The position numbers and the translations under genes are program-made. This document shows, in pieces, positions 22,801 to 34,559 of a DNA stretch of 64,000 bases (positions within the stretch are counted from its first letter, which is position 1; the number at the start of each line of letters is the position of its first letter). The notes beneath the pieces were generated by a model. That model was not told the origin of the DNA, made no database searches, and worked only from the letters and a program-made list of their open reading frames with translations. Source of the stretch: Anastrepha obliqua (lineage: Eukaryota > Arthropoda > Insecta > Diptera > Tephritidae); assembly GCF_027943255.1 (NCBI RefSeq), contig NC_072892.1, positions 168,518,792-168,582,791 of the forward strand, given 5' to 3'.

Positions 22801-24288
22801 CTTTATTAAAATCTCTAGAAAAGTTCTTAGTATACAGCTTTATAACTTATTAAATTATAGCATAAAAAAATACTAATTTGAATCTCGTTAATTTTCTGTA
22901 TTTTTTTTCCTTGTAAATTTTTCCAAATAATTAATGTATGATATTTTTTTATATGGAGAAAATGTGCAGCATCGTCGGAATTTTTTTGCTATCAAGGGAA
23001 TTTTTCAGTAACTTTAAATTTGCAGTTTATTGTACTAAAATTTGATAAGCTAGAAAACTGCATACCAAAGATCTTTCTAGAAGTTCTAAAGAAAGCCATC
23101 GAATTGAGATGAAAATTCGGGCGCATACTTTTAAAATAAATTTTGCATAAAATTTGGAAAAGCTTACAACTTCAAACTAAAATTTAATCAGCTGTAAAAC
23201 TGCCCACCAAAAATCTTTAAAATATTAAATTTGTTTATCAAACGATTCTGTAATGAAAACTTTTCATTCCCCGAGGGCCCACTCTATATTTTTCAAAATA
23301 CTACGCGCTCATGCGCTGATATGATGTTTACTTTTGTATTTCACTACGAAGTACTAAAGCATTTGATTCCATCTACTGATAACAATTCAATATGTCAAAT
23401 GTGCATATTAATTTTAATTAATTCAAAATACTTTAATCTCTGTTTTTTTTGTCATTGCAGTTTTTATTTTCAAATTCCACGAGCAATGCCCCATTTCAAG
23501 GCTACAGAGAGGCCCATAAAAAGGCTGGAAAACAAACAGCAATGCGAATAGAAATTCTGAGAAAATTACTGAAAGTCTTGCCAGTGAATAACAAACGGTT
23601 GTTGTCTGTTTTTGATTGCATTCACTCTACGATTTTGCGCAGGTTATCTGTCAATCTTAGTGCGATATTTATTTGCTTTTTGTACTTTTTTTACTTCAAT
23701 AGCTGCCGTTTGCCTTTTCGCATCTGTACAAATGATCTAATGAAATTTGCTGTCACACACTAAAGAGAGAGAAAAAAAAAACAAAAACAAGAGTAACAAA
23801 ATAGTTTCATTTAGCTGCTGCTATTAAAATTTTAATTATTTACCGAGCACCTAGCAACAAACTTTACATTCATTGTGAGCATGCAAGTGGCTAAGTGCTT
23901 TGGAAATTGCTAATTTGCTCATTGATTGTCATAAAGTATTTAAGTAAGCAAAAATCTGTAGTTGTGTGATTACGTGAGTAAATAGTCGGATGAGGGTGTT
24001 TGCATAAACGTTTTTACTTAAAATGCAAAATTTTTTATTATGCACGATGAACGGAAATTGTTTGAGTTTTGGATGCAAATGAAAATTATGAATGCTTACA
24101 TTAAAAAATATAGGTTTGGAAATAGAATTTTTCAACAAAAAAAAAAATAAAACCAAGAAAAATGAAAATTATGAATACTGTTATAAAAATAAAGGGTAGG
24201 TAGGTAGGTAGGTATAGTGGTTGTCGTTTGACACACCTAGGCCTGCTGTAGGTCCATTGTGATACCATCGAAAACCGAAAGCTTCGTC
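22801..24288. other. Gene-free stretch
   Basis: A duplicated 55-bp block (TACTAAAATTTGATAAGCTAG at 23034 and CTAAAATTTAATCAGCTGTA at 23178) and a (TAGG)n tract at 24196-24213 are the only structure seen. Open frames at 23231-23763 have no recognisable motif. Confidence 0.5.
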
Positions 24289-24829
24289 TGGAGTTTGAAA
24301 AAAAAGCACTTTAATAAGGAAATATAATTTTGGAAACTAGTTTTATTCACTGATGAGTCCAAATACAGCATATTTGGATACGACGGCAAAGCCAAAGTTT
24401 GGAGAAAACCAAACACTGCCATGGATCCTAGGAGTCTGATTCCGACTGTAAGGCATGGTGGTGGCAGTGCCATGGTTTGGGGAGCAGTTGCATCCACAGG
24501 AGTTGGAAACCTCGTTTTCATTGAAGGAAATATGGATCGCTTCCAGTACAAGACCATTTTGGAACAAAACCTGATGCTATCCGTGGGCAAACTAGGCTGC
24601 TGTATTATGCTCCACGGCAACTATTGAACATGTTTGGGAAATTTTGGAGCGAAAGATTCGGAAGCACTCTATTACTAGTGTTCCAATCCTCAAAGAGAAG
24701 CTGCTGGAGGAATGGCAGAATATCTCCGTGGAGGAGCTTGAAAACTTAGCAGCTTCAATGCCCAGACGTTTGCAAGCAGTCATCGATGCTGGTGGTGGCC
24801 CAACAAAATATTCATTTACACAAATTTAA
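24289..24829 (+). pseudogene. Tc1-type transposase relic with a deleted catalytic core
   Basis: Catalytic half of a Tc1-family (DD34E) transposase. The frame reads KHFNKEI, stop, FWKLVLFTDESKYSIFGYDG (first catalytic Asp), KAKVWRKPN, then VRHGGGSAMVWGAVASTGVG and NLVFIEGNMDRFQYKTILEQ. After LMLSVGKLG the FQQDND...SPDLNP segment, with the second catalytic Asp, is deleted; the frame resumes at IEHVWEILERKIRKH (third catalytic Glu) and ends ASMPRRLQAVIDAGGGPTKY. The N-terminal DNA-binding domains are missing. The domain order and conserved motifs make the family assignment secure. Confidence 0.85.
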
Positions 24830-25065
24830 TCAGTTTTCCTAGATAGTTCTTATTTTCTAAGTTCGTATGTACACTTTTATCAGTGCCGTTTTTTAGTTTT
24901 TCGTGATTAACTTTTAAAGTAAATACTGAAAATAATTTTTTTTTTTACATTTGTTATATAATTAGACTTAAAAGAAAACTGCAGCATTACATTTCTTTTA
25001 AATACTTTAGATCGGGAGAAATTAAGAAATAAGGGGTCGTACGGAGAGTTTTGTCCGCAACTGTA
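24289..25065 (+). mobile_element. 5'-truncated Tc1-like element
   Basis: The 3' end is recognisable: in inverse it reads CAGTTGCGGACAAAACTCTC, followed by CGTACGACCCC, next to TA at 25064, a typical Tc1 terminal repeat. No matching left end exists upstream of 24289; the (TAGG)n tract marks the broken side. Confidence 0.75.
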
Positions 25066-26025
25066 TATTTTTATAAAAAATTAATTAAAATTAAAAAAAG
25101 AAATTACTATAATTAAAACTACATTTATGGAACAAAATCAAGCTGCCCACAAGTTGTCGAAATATAATGTATTTATAATATGATATTATGACCATTAGTG
25201 TATGTATGTACTTGTGCTCTTGCCAATATATATATACAAATATATGCATTTGAGCTGCGGACGAATGCACTCAAAATTTTTTTTGTGCTTTTTTCACTCT
25301 GTTCACACTTTTTATCTTTTTTCAGTCATTTTTTAGTGACTTATCTGTTACTCACACTTCGCGCTGTTGTAGTTACATACCAGCGGATGTATCGGTAAAT
25401 AAAACTGTAGATGCATATTTGGGTGTTTTAGAGCGAGAGAGTTAGCTATTCATTTGTGAAGGAATGCATCGCATTAATCAAAATAATAGTTTCTGTTTTT
25501 TTTTTTAATAGTTGCGGAAAATGTCCCTAAATAAAATATACAACCCGATCGTGAATTTCCTTTCAAAAAATCAACCCCATAAATTACACTACAGCAAAAA
25601 TAAAATTTACCACATTTCTTTTTGTGTTTTATTGCAATTTATGGGAATCGGTTACAATGGAATTCGCGTCAAGGATATATATATTTTTTAAATTTTTATT
25701 TTTAGTTTTTGACAAAAAAGTGTCGTTGTCAAACAAATAAATTTTAGGGATGTGAAATGGAATTTTATTAATCTGAATTTCAAACTTTGTTTAGCGATTT
25801 AAGTGAGCAGTGGCTTTTTTACGCTTTGACTTTTTAGTTGGCAACACTATTTGTAATGATAACAATTATTGACATGCAATTATTTTTAGTGAAGTAATTT
25901 TTATGATAGCGCTGTCATTTTAATGTGTTTTATTTAATTTTTAAAATGTATGCCTATAAAAAAGACCTTTGCAGGTAAATTTCACTATAACACCTTTAAA
26001 TTTTCTGGCTTCACCTCTCAAGCAA
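25066..26025. other. Gene-free stretch
   Basis: AT-rich with no open frame or element supported. TATATATACAAATATATGC microsatellite at about 25228-25247. Confidence 0.5.
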
Positions 26026-26146
26026 TTTCTCCTCATAAACCCATCATCTGCCATTCGGAAATGGCGAAAAATTTTAGCAATTTGTGCAAAAACATCAAGA
26101 CGCACACCACAAATAGGAGAAGGAGCTCGGCCAAACATCCACCTAC
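26026..26146 (+). mobile_element. SINE body and tail fragment
   Basis: Matches the 3' part of the tRNA-derived SINE: TCTCCTCATAAA, ATCTGCCATTCGGA, ACATCAAGACGCACACCACA and GGAGCTCGGCCAAACA in order. The tRNA-like head is absent. Confidence 0.6.
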
Positions 26147-26814
26147 GGTTTACTAAATGGCTCGATTTATGTTAGAACGCTATGGAAAATACTAAAAATT
26201 TGCTTCAGAAATGTAGAATCACCTCCTGTAACGATTAAAGCTCGCAAGAATAATTAATTGGTGTAGCCATCTATCAAATACAGCTCCATACAGTTGGAAA
26301 TGAGCTAAAAACTTGGGTTCATCGTATCGGCTACTGCAAGGCCAGCTGTGGATGTGATTTTCGGGAAATATTGTTCTATTACTTGCACTTTCTAATTGAA
26401 AAAAGGCCTTAGTTTTTTGCTTGAAGCTATTTACAGTTACAGACGTTAGATGATCCACCCTGTATATGCATATTTTTTCTATAAATCTTTCTTTAAACAT
26501 AATAGGTCTAGGTAGAATATAAGTAGGATAGTAAAAACACTTTGGCTAGGTTTACATTGCTAAGTACCTCCAAACACGAGCGGGTTTAAAATTGTGACTG
26601 ACTGGTGCTATCTACGAAAAACATTTGTTTTATAATCTGTTGCATCACAAAAATCACAACATTTTGCTAGTTTGCTTGCACCATAATAATATTTTAGTTC
26701 CACCTAAACTAGTACTGATGATCGTCTTGTAGGTGCCCAAGTTTCCGGTTAAGTAGTACAAATTTCATTTGATCGACACTGATAGCATAATTTCATTGTA
26801 TTGTACGTTTTTTT
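26147..26814. other. Gene-free stretch with one solitary transposon-like end
   Basis: On the minus strand from about 26463 the sequence reads TACAGGGTGGATCATCTAAC, resembling a mariner-type terminus, followed by about 240 bp of non-repetitive sequence with an open frame of unknown identity (26219-26460). No inverted partner end was found. Confidence 0.4.
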
Positions 26815-27720
26815 TTTCAATTTCAAACGTTTATTAACAAAAAATGGTTACAAATTTAATCTTGAAAATAATAGCCATCGCTAGCGACACATTTTTCCAT
26901 CTCTCAGGCAATTTGTGGATGCCGCCCCAAAAAAATTAGCCGTTTTTGGTCGCAAACCAATCATCGAGACATTTTTTGGCTTCTTCGTTAGAATTGAAAC
27001 GCTGATCGGAAAGTGCGCGGCTCATCGATGCAAACAAATGATAATTGGAAGGCGCCAAGTCTGGTGAGTAAACCGCATGCACCAGCGGTTCCCAGTCGTA
27101 CGTTTCCACCAATTTCCGGGTCGCTCTTGTTCGATGTGGCGCGGTGCCATCGGTGATTGTCATCAAGAAAAATTACTTTGTGACGCCGATCGGCATATTC
27201 TGGGCGTTTTCGGGGTATAGCGCTGTTCAAATCGGCCAATTGACGTTGGTAGCGCGCACTGTCAACTGTTTCACCTGGTTTTAAGAGCTCGTACCAAATC
27301 ATGCCACGCTGATCCCAGAAAACACACAGCATTGCCTTGCGGCCGAAGCGATTTAATTTGGCCGTTGTTTTTGGCTTGTGGCCGGGCGGACCATACGATC
27401 GTTTAAGCTTGGGATTGGAGAAATATACCCATTTTTCATCACCCGTAACGATTCGATGCAAAAAAGGCTTCCTTTTGAACCGGGAGAGCAGCATTTCACA
27501 AGTTGTTTCACGATGTCCGCAAATCGTAGTTTGAAGGCACGAAATTCGACATTTTTAAGAGCGACAAAAATGCATTGTTGTATCAAACGTAACAGACAAT
27601 GAACTGAATATTGATGACAGATGACAGACGAAAAAAATAAGACATTTAAGAAAGGTTTAAAAATACTCTTAACGACATCTATGGACTAATAGCTGAAAGT
27701 CTCAAGTATATACCTGGTAG
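26815..27720 (-). mobile_element. Mariner (DD34D) relic, minus strand
   Basis: Limits are approximate: the downstream side is set by the end of transposase homology and an AATAAA (about 26832 on the minus strand); the upstream side by loss of homology. Terminal inverted repeats were not resolved. Confidence 0.55.
26880..27586 (-). pseudogene. Mariner transposase relic lacking the third catalytic Asp
   Basis: Minus-strand transposase. The DNA-binding half is deleted or scrambled. The catalytic half reads MLLSRFKRKPFLHRIVTGDE (first Asp), KWVYFSNPKLKRSYGPPGHK, FGRKAMLCVFWDQRGMIWYE, LLKPGETVDSARYQRQLADL, then KVIFLDDN (second Asp region), where a frameshift occurs. The other frame continues ATRKLVETYDWEPLVHAVYS, PDLAPSNYHLFASM. 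The family has SDYHLF here, so the third catalytic Asp is replaced by Asn (about 27055). C-terminal IHKLPERWKN is present near 26900. Unlike most relics here the first half keeps a 150-codon open frame. Confidence 0.8.
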
Positions 27721-27929
27721 TTCAGCATGATTTGCAGCCTTCTGTTTTCTCCAGATTTTTTTCAGTGATCACTGCACACAGTTCAAATCAGCTGCTTTTT
27801 TTATTTTGTTCTTCTTTGGGATATATGACACTATTTTTTTTTTTAATTTTTAAAAGTATCGAGTAAAGTACCGAGTTCATGTTGTTGGAAGCTTAGAGGG
27901 GAAGTTTAGGTTAGATTGACCTGGTTGAC

Positions 27930-28998
27930 TTGGTTGACAATCGGGTGCCTGTCGTTAGCTTCGGTAGGAAGTATGACGTTTTGATCTCAGATAGAGATCA
28001 ATGGTTAAGTCCAGAGAACCTATTAACGGGATATCAGCACACTTTCTACACCGACGGATCCAACACCAGTAATGGAAGCGGATCTGGATGGTACTTAGAC
28101 GAAGACACTAACTACTCTTATGCCTCAGGGTCACGGTATTTTTTACGAAAGTCTATGCCATCTTGAATGTGGCGTACTGGCTAATTGAGAAAAAGTAGCA
28201 GGGTAGCAGGATTGGAATTTGTAGTGACAGTGAAGCTGCACTGAAAGCCCTTGCTAACCCACGCTGCTCTTCGAAGTTAGTCGGTGAATGTAAGACAAAA
28301 CTGAACAGTGTTGCAAAACACAAAAATGGGTGCCTGGACATTGCGGTTTTACAGGGAACGAGTTAGCTGATAAACTGGTTAATGAAGGCTCTGCAAGTAT
28401 GCCACTAGGCCCTGAACCCTTTCTAGGTGTTAATTCCGCATCGATTAAACTATGGATTGACTACTTCATGAGGTCTACCCGTAGAGAACGTTGGTCTGGG
28501 TTGAGCTCGTGCAGAGTAGCCAAGTGCTTTGTGAAAGAACCGAACAGAAAAATAGCGACCTTTCTCCTAAAACTCAGCAGAGAGGACCTGAGAGTACTGG
28601 TGGGTGTAATTACAGGGCACAACGTGTGTGGTCAACATATGGCTACGATGGGGGTCGTAGACAGCCCGATATGACTATCCTGTCTTGAGAATGACGAAAG
28701 CATTTTCTCTGTAGCTGTCCTGCATTTTCCAGAATCAGACTTAGGACATTGGGTTGCGACACACTGAGTATGAACAAAGTTCATACTCTTCCTCTTCCGG
28801 ATCTCTTAAAATTCATCAATGAGTCCATGAGATTTATGGAAGAGTGACCTCAAACTAATTCATCCGTTTTTACCACCCACCTTTTATCTTTCCTATCTCT
28901 ATTCTTTCTACTGATATCTATCCAGGTGTAGTACAATGGTCTACTGACTGAGTGCTTGGACTTGTCCGGGGGGGCAAATCTAATCTAATCTAATCTAG
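27930..28998 (+). pseudogene. LINE RNase H and C-terminal domain with (TAATC)n tail
   Basis: 3' part of a non-LTR retrotransposon of the RNase H-bearing groups (I/Loa/R1-like). RNase H removes RNA from the RNA-DNA hybrid. Visible motifs are FYTDGSNTSNGSGSGWYLDE (first Asp; about 28048), VYAILNVAYWLIEKK after a frameshift, IGICSDSEAALKALANPRCS, then WVPGHCGFTGNELADKLVNE (about 28329). The C-terminal region has KLSREDLRVLVGVITGHNVC and a CLENDESIF-containing Cys/His segment. The frame is interrupted near 28140, 28195, 28320 and 28672. The insertion ends in AATCTAATCTAATCTAATCT (28977-28996), a tandem tail typical of such elements. Confidence 0.8.
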
Positions 28999-29029
28999 CC
29001 TCGCATAGCCCGGTTTGGCTCATAGCGAT

Positions 29030-29320
29030 ACCAATGGAGTTCATTGGTTACGCGTTTTGAAATAATCTATCCGCATGGTGCCTGTTTCTATTGCGAATTC
29101 AAGCATACATTTCCAGCCCACTGCTGATATGTCTTCCAATCCATCAAACTGTTCTTTGAATAACGTAAGATATCTGCAAAGAAGATGCGCTACCGTTTCC
29201 CTTGAGCCCTACATTTCCTGCATTTTTCACTGTCCGCGATTCCTATCTTATAAGCAAACGCTGCTACTGAGCTATGCCCCGTCAGCACACTCAGTTATAA
29301 TAGAAGGAAAACCACATTAA
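29030..29320 (-). pseudogene. LINE C-terminal fragment, minus strand
   Basis: Minus-strand reading includes GSRETVAHLLCRYLTLFKEQ, FDGLEDISAVGWKCMLEFAI and ETGTMRID, resembling the Cys/His-containing C-terminus (C...C...GxRETVxHLLCxCP) of RNase H-bearing LINEs. Stops are frequent. It abuts the tail of the plus-strand LINE at 28998. Confidence 0.5.
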
Positions 29321-31394
29321 GCAACATTGTTATATTTTTTACTCGGCAGCGAGAGTAGCTGGGTTGAAGCCTGGCAGGCATTGCTCCCATGAAACTATTC
29401 GTTTAAAGTTTTTTATTACTTGGTTCTGCAGAGGTTAAGGCTTAAAAGCATTTCTGGATTATCTGCAAAATATCAATCTCCAAACACGAGCAGCAAACAA
29501 ATCAAATGGGATCTGGTTTTGAAAACGAACTTATTGCGTAAATCGTCGCTTGTTGCTTTTCAGAAACTAAAGATCGTTTAAGTTCTTGTCGTCAACTTAA
29601 GAACAGTAATTGCGTTAAGTGGTCTATTCGAATCGAAATGGGGCTAGTAACATCATTCTTAGGAACAAAAACCAAAAATTAAAAATTTGCAAATAATGCC
29701 AACACTCGAAAATCAAGGTCAAACTCTGACTCGATGGTTGCAAGCGCTTTTTGACAATCACGTTCGGGTTTTTCGATCAGGCGCTCCATTTTTGTTAGTT
29801 AATGTAGGCTTCGCGATGAAAATGCATCTCACACGAGGAATTTACTGGAAGTAAATTTTCAATATTTTAAAACGTTATTCAATCGGAGAGCAATCTATTT
29901 CGTGCAGCGCAGATATGAAGTTGAGTTAGTACTCTTTTGAGCGCAATATAACTGTTAGGGGGGAAATAACATGTGATTTGAAAAGAGACCAGCAGATGAC
30001 CCACCTTTGACACGAGTAAGTACGAGTATAAGCAGAGGAAATAGGAATTCTGTGTAAACTTCCTTTCGTGTTCATATGTTTATGTATATATGTACTCGTA
30101 TGCCTTAGTAAAGCGCTTCATAAGCTTGAAACGCAACACCTTAGGCTTTTTCGTACATAAGCACGTGCATATGTACCCAATATCGAGATTAAATATCACA
30201 GCAAGTTTGTATAGAGAATATTGAGTTCTACTGTTTGGCTTAAATTACCAGATGGTTGCACAAGCAAGCGCTGACGTATCACGTAGTATAAGTGAGCAAT
30301 CTTTTGTGTGTGTATGGTACATATGCACGTACATACGTACTTATATAAGTGAGAAAGTACGAAGGTGTGTATACACCAGTAAGTAAGTAAGTAAGTAAAT
30401 CAGCTTAAAAGCGCATCACCAGTAACGAGTGAATTTACTGCACACGTATGGGCATCCATATGCGTATATAGCCAAATACATACATACATACATACACACT
30501 CGCTCGTATATTGCACGCGCATATATTTGCATTTAATTTTTATTTGTACAAATATGGCATATTAATTGAAAAGGTACACTTTCTTGTGTGTGTGCGTGTG
30601 TGTGTATTAGATGTTATATTTAAACACACAACACAAATGCACATCTTCGAAAACGAATGTAGTAAATACTTGCAAACATTGTTTTCTGCTATAGAATCGA
30701 GCTGTGCTACATACACACCTATGAAACTGTAAGTTTGCAGGTATTGCGGCTGAGAATAATAGCACTTTTGTGTGCACTTTTGAAATCAAATCAAAGCAAA
30801 AAAAGTGTAGGTACGTATGCATATATGCACTTACGTATCTACATATGTATGTATATAGGTTCGTATGAATGTATGTATGTAACTGAAATGCAATTTAGCC
30901 TATTTTTATATGAGCTACAGAACAAAGAACTTATTTTGCCTTAGAATTGACGTAAGAACTTTCGTATTTACACACACATGCACCTATACTTATGCATAAT
31001 TGTATGTATAAATGTCTATAAATTTGCAAAAAATGAAACGTTTATTCAATTAATAATATTTATAGCCATTATACGCATATATAAGGGCATTACATATACT
31101 TTTATTGCCATTAGAATTTGAGCGATTTTTGGGAGGTCGATGCGAAACAAAGGCATGCATTTTTTAGAAATAATCGAAATAGGTGCATAAAAAATTTTTT
31201 TTTTCACTTATTTATTAAGTGAAAAATTAAAAGAGACCTACTATTTTACAAAGAAAGAAATCTATCAGAACATACGGCTAAAAAAAGAAAAACAAATATT
31301 ATTACGGAACTAATCCGCAATCGGTATATTGTGACCGACCAAAACGGACTTTGTGACCGAAATCGATGCCTCTATTTATTTTGAACAGTTTAGT
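29321..31394. other. Gene-free stretch with many microsatellites
   Basis: (AAGT)n at 30380-30398, (CATA)n at 30476-30496, (GT)n at 30585-30605 and GTATGTAT at 30845-30880. No coding region, RNA or element end is supported. Confidence 0.5.
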
Positions 31395-32552
31395 CAAGAA
31401 TGATAGAAACAAGATTGCGCCCATCAGCGAGTGTGTGACGTCATGTTTGCCAAGTTGTGCAGTGTTGCCAACTATTTGCTCTTCGCAATAAATTTAGTGC
31501 GTTTTTATACCCAATATGCGAAAAATGTTTAAGTTTCGTGTTTGTTTCTTTTTTTAATTTAAAGCTAGCGAAACTTTAAACTCAAAAAAAAACCGTATTA
31601 TTAAACAAAAGAAGGTTAAAAAAGGGCACTCTGAGAAGATTTTAGTGCTAATGAAAATTTGTTGGTTCTTATAAAATTTGATATTTTCAAAGTGCAAATT
31701 TAATTTTTTGCTCCTTTTAAGGTTATGCATCCTTTTCTCTCAACTCTTCTTAATATTGAACACCTTTTCACACATTTTAAAAAGCGTTTGAATTTACTGA
31801 GTGCGGATTGAAACCATAGAGCTGTAATCGTTTCTACCGATCTTCAATCCTTAGTGGGACATAGGGCAGCATTAAGAGGTGTATTCATAGTAAAAATAAG
31901 AAAAAAATACCAGAAAATACTAAAGAAACCATAATGACATTTTTACAAAAAAGTACCTTACCTTGTTACATAACCTCAAATATAGCAAAAGAGTCTCGCT
32001 TAACAAAAAAACTCATAAATTAAATTGTAACACATTTATTTAAAAAAAAAACACGCATATTTTAAAGACAATTTGTTACGCATACAAAGTTCTTTGAGTC
32101 ATTCAATAAAAATTCGTTGGGTTATTTTCTTTGAATGGGCATTTTAGTGCGTTTGTATATCCAAAGCTAGGCAACACTGCAGTAGCGAGAGAGAGATTTG
32201 ACTGTTGGAAGGAGAAGAACACCAACAATAACCGCAATCGCGAGCAATGCGACCAGAAGTTAAAAAGAGTAAAGCTAAATAAAACTGAGTGAATTATTGA
32301 ACTAATTAAAAAAAAAGTATATTTTACAAATTTATAAACATTACATTTTAATTAGAACAGGCTAGAAAAATGTCGTGAAGAAAGAACGAAAACTCCGAGA
32401 CTAAATAACAAAAAAAAAAAAATTCTAAATCAAGTTACGAAAATGGTAATCTGGCCATACTGGTGCTAAAACGACGTAACTCATTGTCAAATTCGCTGAG
32501 AACAAAGTAACGGTACCACGATAGGCGCCATCTCATTATTCTTTCCATCATG
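31395..32552 (+). mobile_element. P-element-like non-autonomous transposon, copy 1
   Basis: 1158 bp, closely similar over its whole length to 54058-55240. The right end in inverse begins CATGATGGAAAGAATAATGA; the left end is CAAGAATGATAGAAACAAGA; both continue into a TGCGCC/GGCGCC block, so they form imperfect inverted repeats. Flanks are AGTTTAGT on the left and AGTTTAGA on the right, a near-perfect 8-bp duplication. An 8-bp duplication and a CATGATG end are P-superfamily traits; the assignment is inference. No transposase frame survives; it holds a (GA)n tract and a CAACAATAACCGCAATCGCG block. Confidence 0.65.
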
Positions 32553-32679
32553 AGTTTAGAATATAAATGCCGATTAATCACCGATTTAGTTTTTGAATAA
32601 CTTTTTATTAAATAAAAAAAAAATGATTTTGACAAATTGTAATCTTTTGACTTTTATGCCCCGCATTGCTTGTCTGTAA

Positions 32680-32891
32680 GTTTCAAGCCGACTCCCGACG
32701 GCAGATATTTTTATGAGGAGCTTTTTCATGGCAGAAATACACTCGGAGGTTTGCCATTGCCTGCCGAGGGGCGACCGCTATTAGAAAAATGTTTTTCTTA
32801 ATTTTGGTGTTTCACCGAGATTCGAACTGACGTTCTCTCTGTGAATTGCGAATGGTAGCCACGCACCAACCCATTCGGCTACGGCGGCGCA
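32680..32891 (-). mobile_element. tRNA-derived SINE, minus strand, best-preserved copy
   Basis: About 212 bp. Minus-strand order: tRNA-like head GCGCCGCCGTAGCCGAATGG, GTTGGTGCGTGGCTACCATT, an extra arm with CACAGAGAGAACG, the B-box AGTTCGAATCTCGG, then GTGAAACACCAAAATTAAG, a poly-A/T junction, GGTCGCCCCTCGGCAGGCAA, TGGCAAACCTCCGAGTG, and ATGAAAAAGCTCCTCATAAA at the tail. The head has an A-box, a long variable arm and a B-box, as in class II tRNAs; tRNA-Ser is my best guess. Such SINEs use RNA polymerase III promoters inside the head. Confidence 0.8.
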
Positions 32892-34099
32892 TAGCAATAA
32901 TTACGCGTACTAAAAATAAAAAATTGCACTTGTCAATCCATATCTAATCGCATGCATACAAACGTGAATATTGCACCTAAGCGCAGAAATTAATTTTTCT
33001 TTAAATAGAATAATCATTTTATTTATTTATACTTGTGAATTCTTGTATGCTTGCGCGAATGCAGAACTAAGCCAATTGGTGCAACGAATTACTAGGGGCG
33101 AGAGCGCCATTTAATTTTTATTGCGATTTGGCGTTGAAAGGCGTCGGCTGTGCTTTGGAATTTTATATGGACGTTAAGTAAGGAATTTCACATATATGTG
33201 CATATGTATATACATATAAATACATACGTACATATGCAAGTTGCAGCGGCAATAAGAAAAGCGCAGTGTCTGCAAACCGAAATATTTAAAATCCATAATA
33301 TTCTTACTTGGCATTAGGAATGCCCGAATACTGGATTGAAAAATGCTGAAGAAAAACGTTTAAATAAACAAAAGACCTAATTTTTCCTCATAAGTTAATT
33401 ACTTAATGCTCTGTGTACCAACATTCATACATATATTGTTGTTATTGTTTACCCATTGTTTGCAATTGGAATGAATTGTTGATTGAAATTAACGCTATTT
33501 GCATATTCGTCCAGAAATAATAGCAAAGATTATGAAAATCGAAAAATTCCACAAATTCAAAAGCCATACATACATATGGACATGCATGTATGCATGTGTA
33601 TGTATAGGTACACGTATGAGTGTATGCAGATAAGTGAGTGAATACAAACCAAGCAGTCAAAAACCATGCATAAACTAGCAATTGATGGAAAAAGCGCTCC
33701 TGAGTAGTTTTAGAGTAATTCCAATTGTACCAGTTGCAAAGTGACCAATTGAAGGCATGAGGACAATAGCAAAATAAGTATTCTTCTATTAGAATAAAAC
33801 AGGTGCTCTTAACCAAATGGATGCAATGCTAGTTTGTATTATTGATATTGCGAAGCAGTTGGAGAAATATTAATTTTAGTTTTGTTTTTTTAAATAAATA
33901 ATTACACAGGCCAACAACCAAAAAACTTCTTCGATAATTTTAACTAATTAAATTGTAATTTGGTGTCCTGATTACGAAAAAAATTACTAAAAAGTTATAT
34001 CACCCATCAATTTTTCACATTTTACAATTAAGTAAAATTAAGGTTTATGTACCAAAATGTATCGGATATATTTCACAGTCCTGCGAGGTACAGTTTCTA
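32892..34099. other. Gene-free stretch
   Basis: TATGTATATACATATAAAT microsatellite at about 33204 and CATACATATGGACATGCATG at about 33566. A minus-strand frame at 33442-33816 follows the microsatellite and shows no motif. Confidence 0.5.
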
Positions 34100-34445
34100 A
34101 AACATTTTTTTAATTTTTTTTTTGAGCAAGCTAAAGTTTTTTTTTTAATTTTCCACAACGGCATCGCAAAGTACTTTAAGGTCCTTTTTTAAAAATATTT
34201 TTACGATTAATATAAACAAAGTTATTCTATTTTGAATTGGAGACTTTTAGATATGCAAATTCAACCTTTCTAACTCTCTAACGCCCCTGTAAAGGGCGAA
34301 TTCAAAATAGTATAACTTTTTTTATATTAATCGCAAAAATATTTTTAAAAATGGGTTTTAAAGCTGAAGAGTAGTACTTTGCGATGCCGTTGTGTAAAAT
34401 TAAAAAAAAAAAACTTTACCTTGCTCAAAAAAAAATTTTTTTAGA
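34100..34445. repeat. Long hairpin (inverted repeat), arms about 145 bp
   Basis: Left arm 34100-34245 and right arm 34300-34445 are reverse complements with few differences; the shared core is CACAACGGCATCGCAAAGTA on the left and its inverse TACTTTGCGATGCCGTTGTG on the right, followed by TTAATATAAACAAAGTTAT / ATAACTTTTTTTATATTAA. The loop is about 55 bp and contains CGCCCCTGTAAAGGGCG, itself a small palindrome. Transcribed, it would fold into a long stem. No coding content or target duplication was identified. Confidence 0.85.
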
Positions 34446-34559
34446 TGGCCAAAATCTGCATTTTTTGACTATTTGACCTTAAATTGCCAAAAATCCTGAC
34501 GTGCTGGAACATTTTCAAGGTCATATTCGTTCTCAGCATAAAAAACCTTCAAGAAACAC

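Noticed and set aside
32811..32891. Possible tRNA gene
   Set aside because: tRNA-like head with A and B boxes, but it continues directly into the SINE body, lacks a secure anticodon stem and recurs in other copies.
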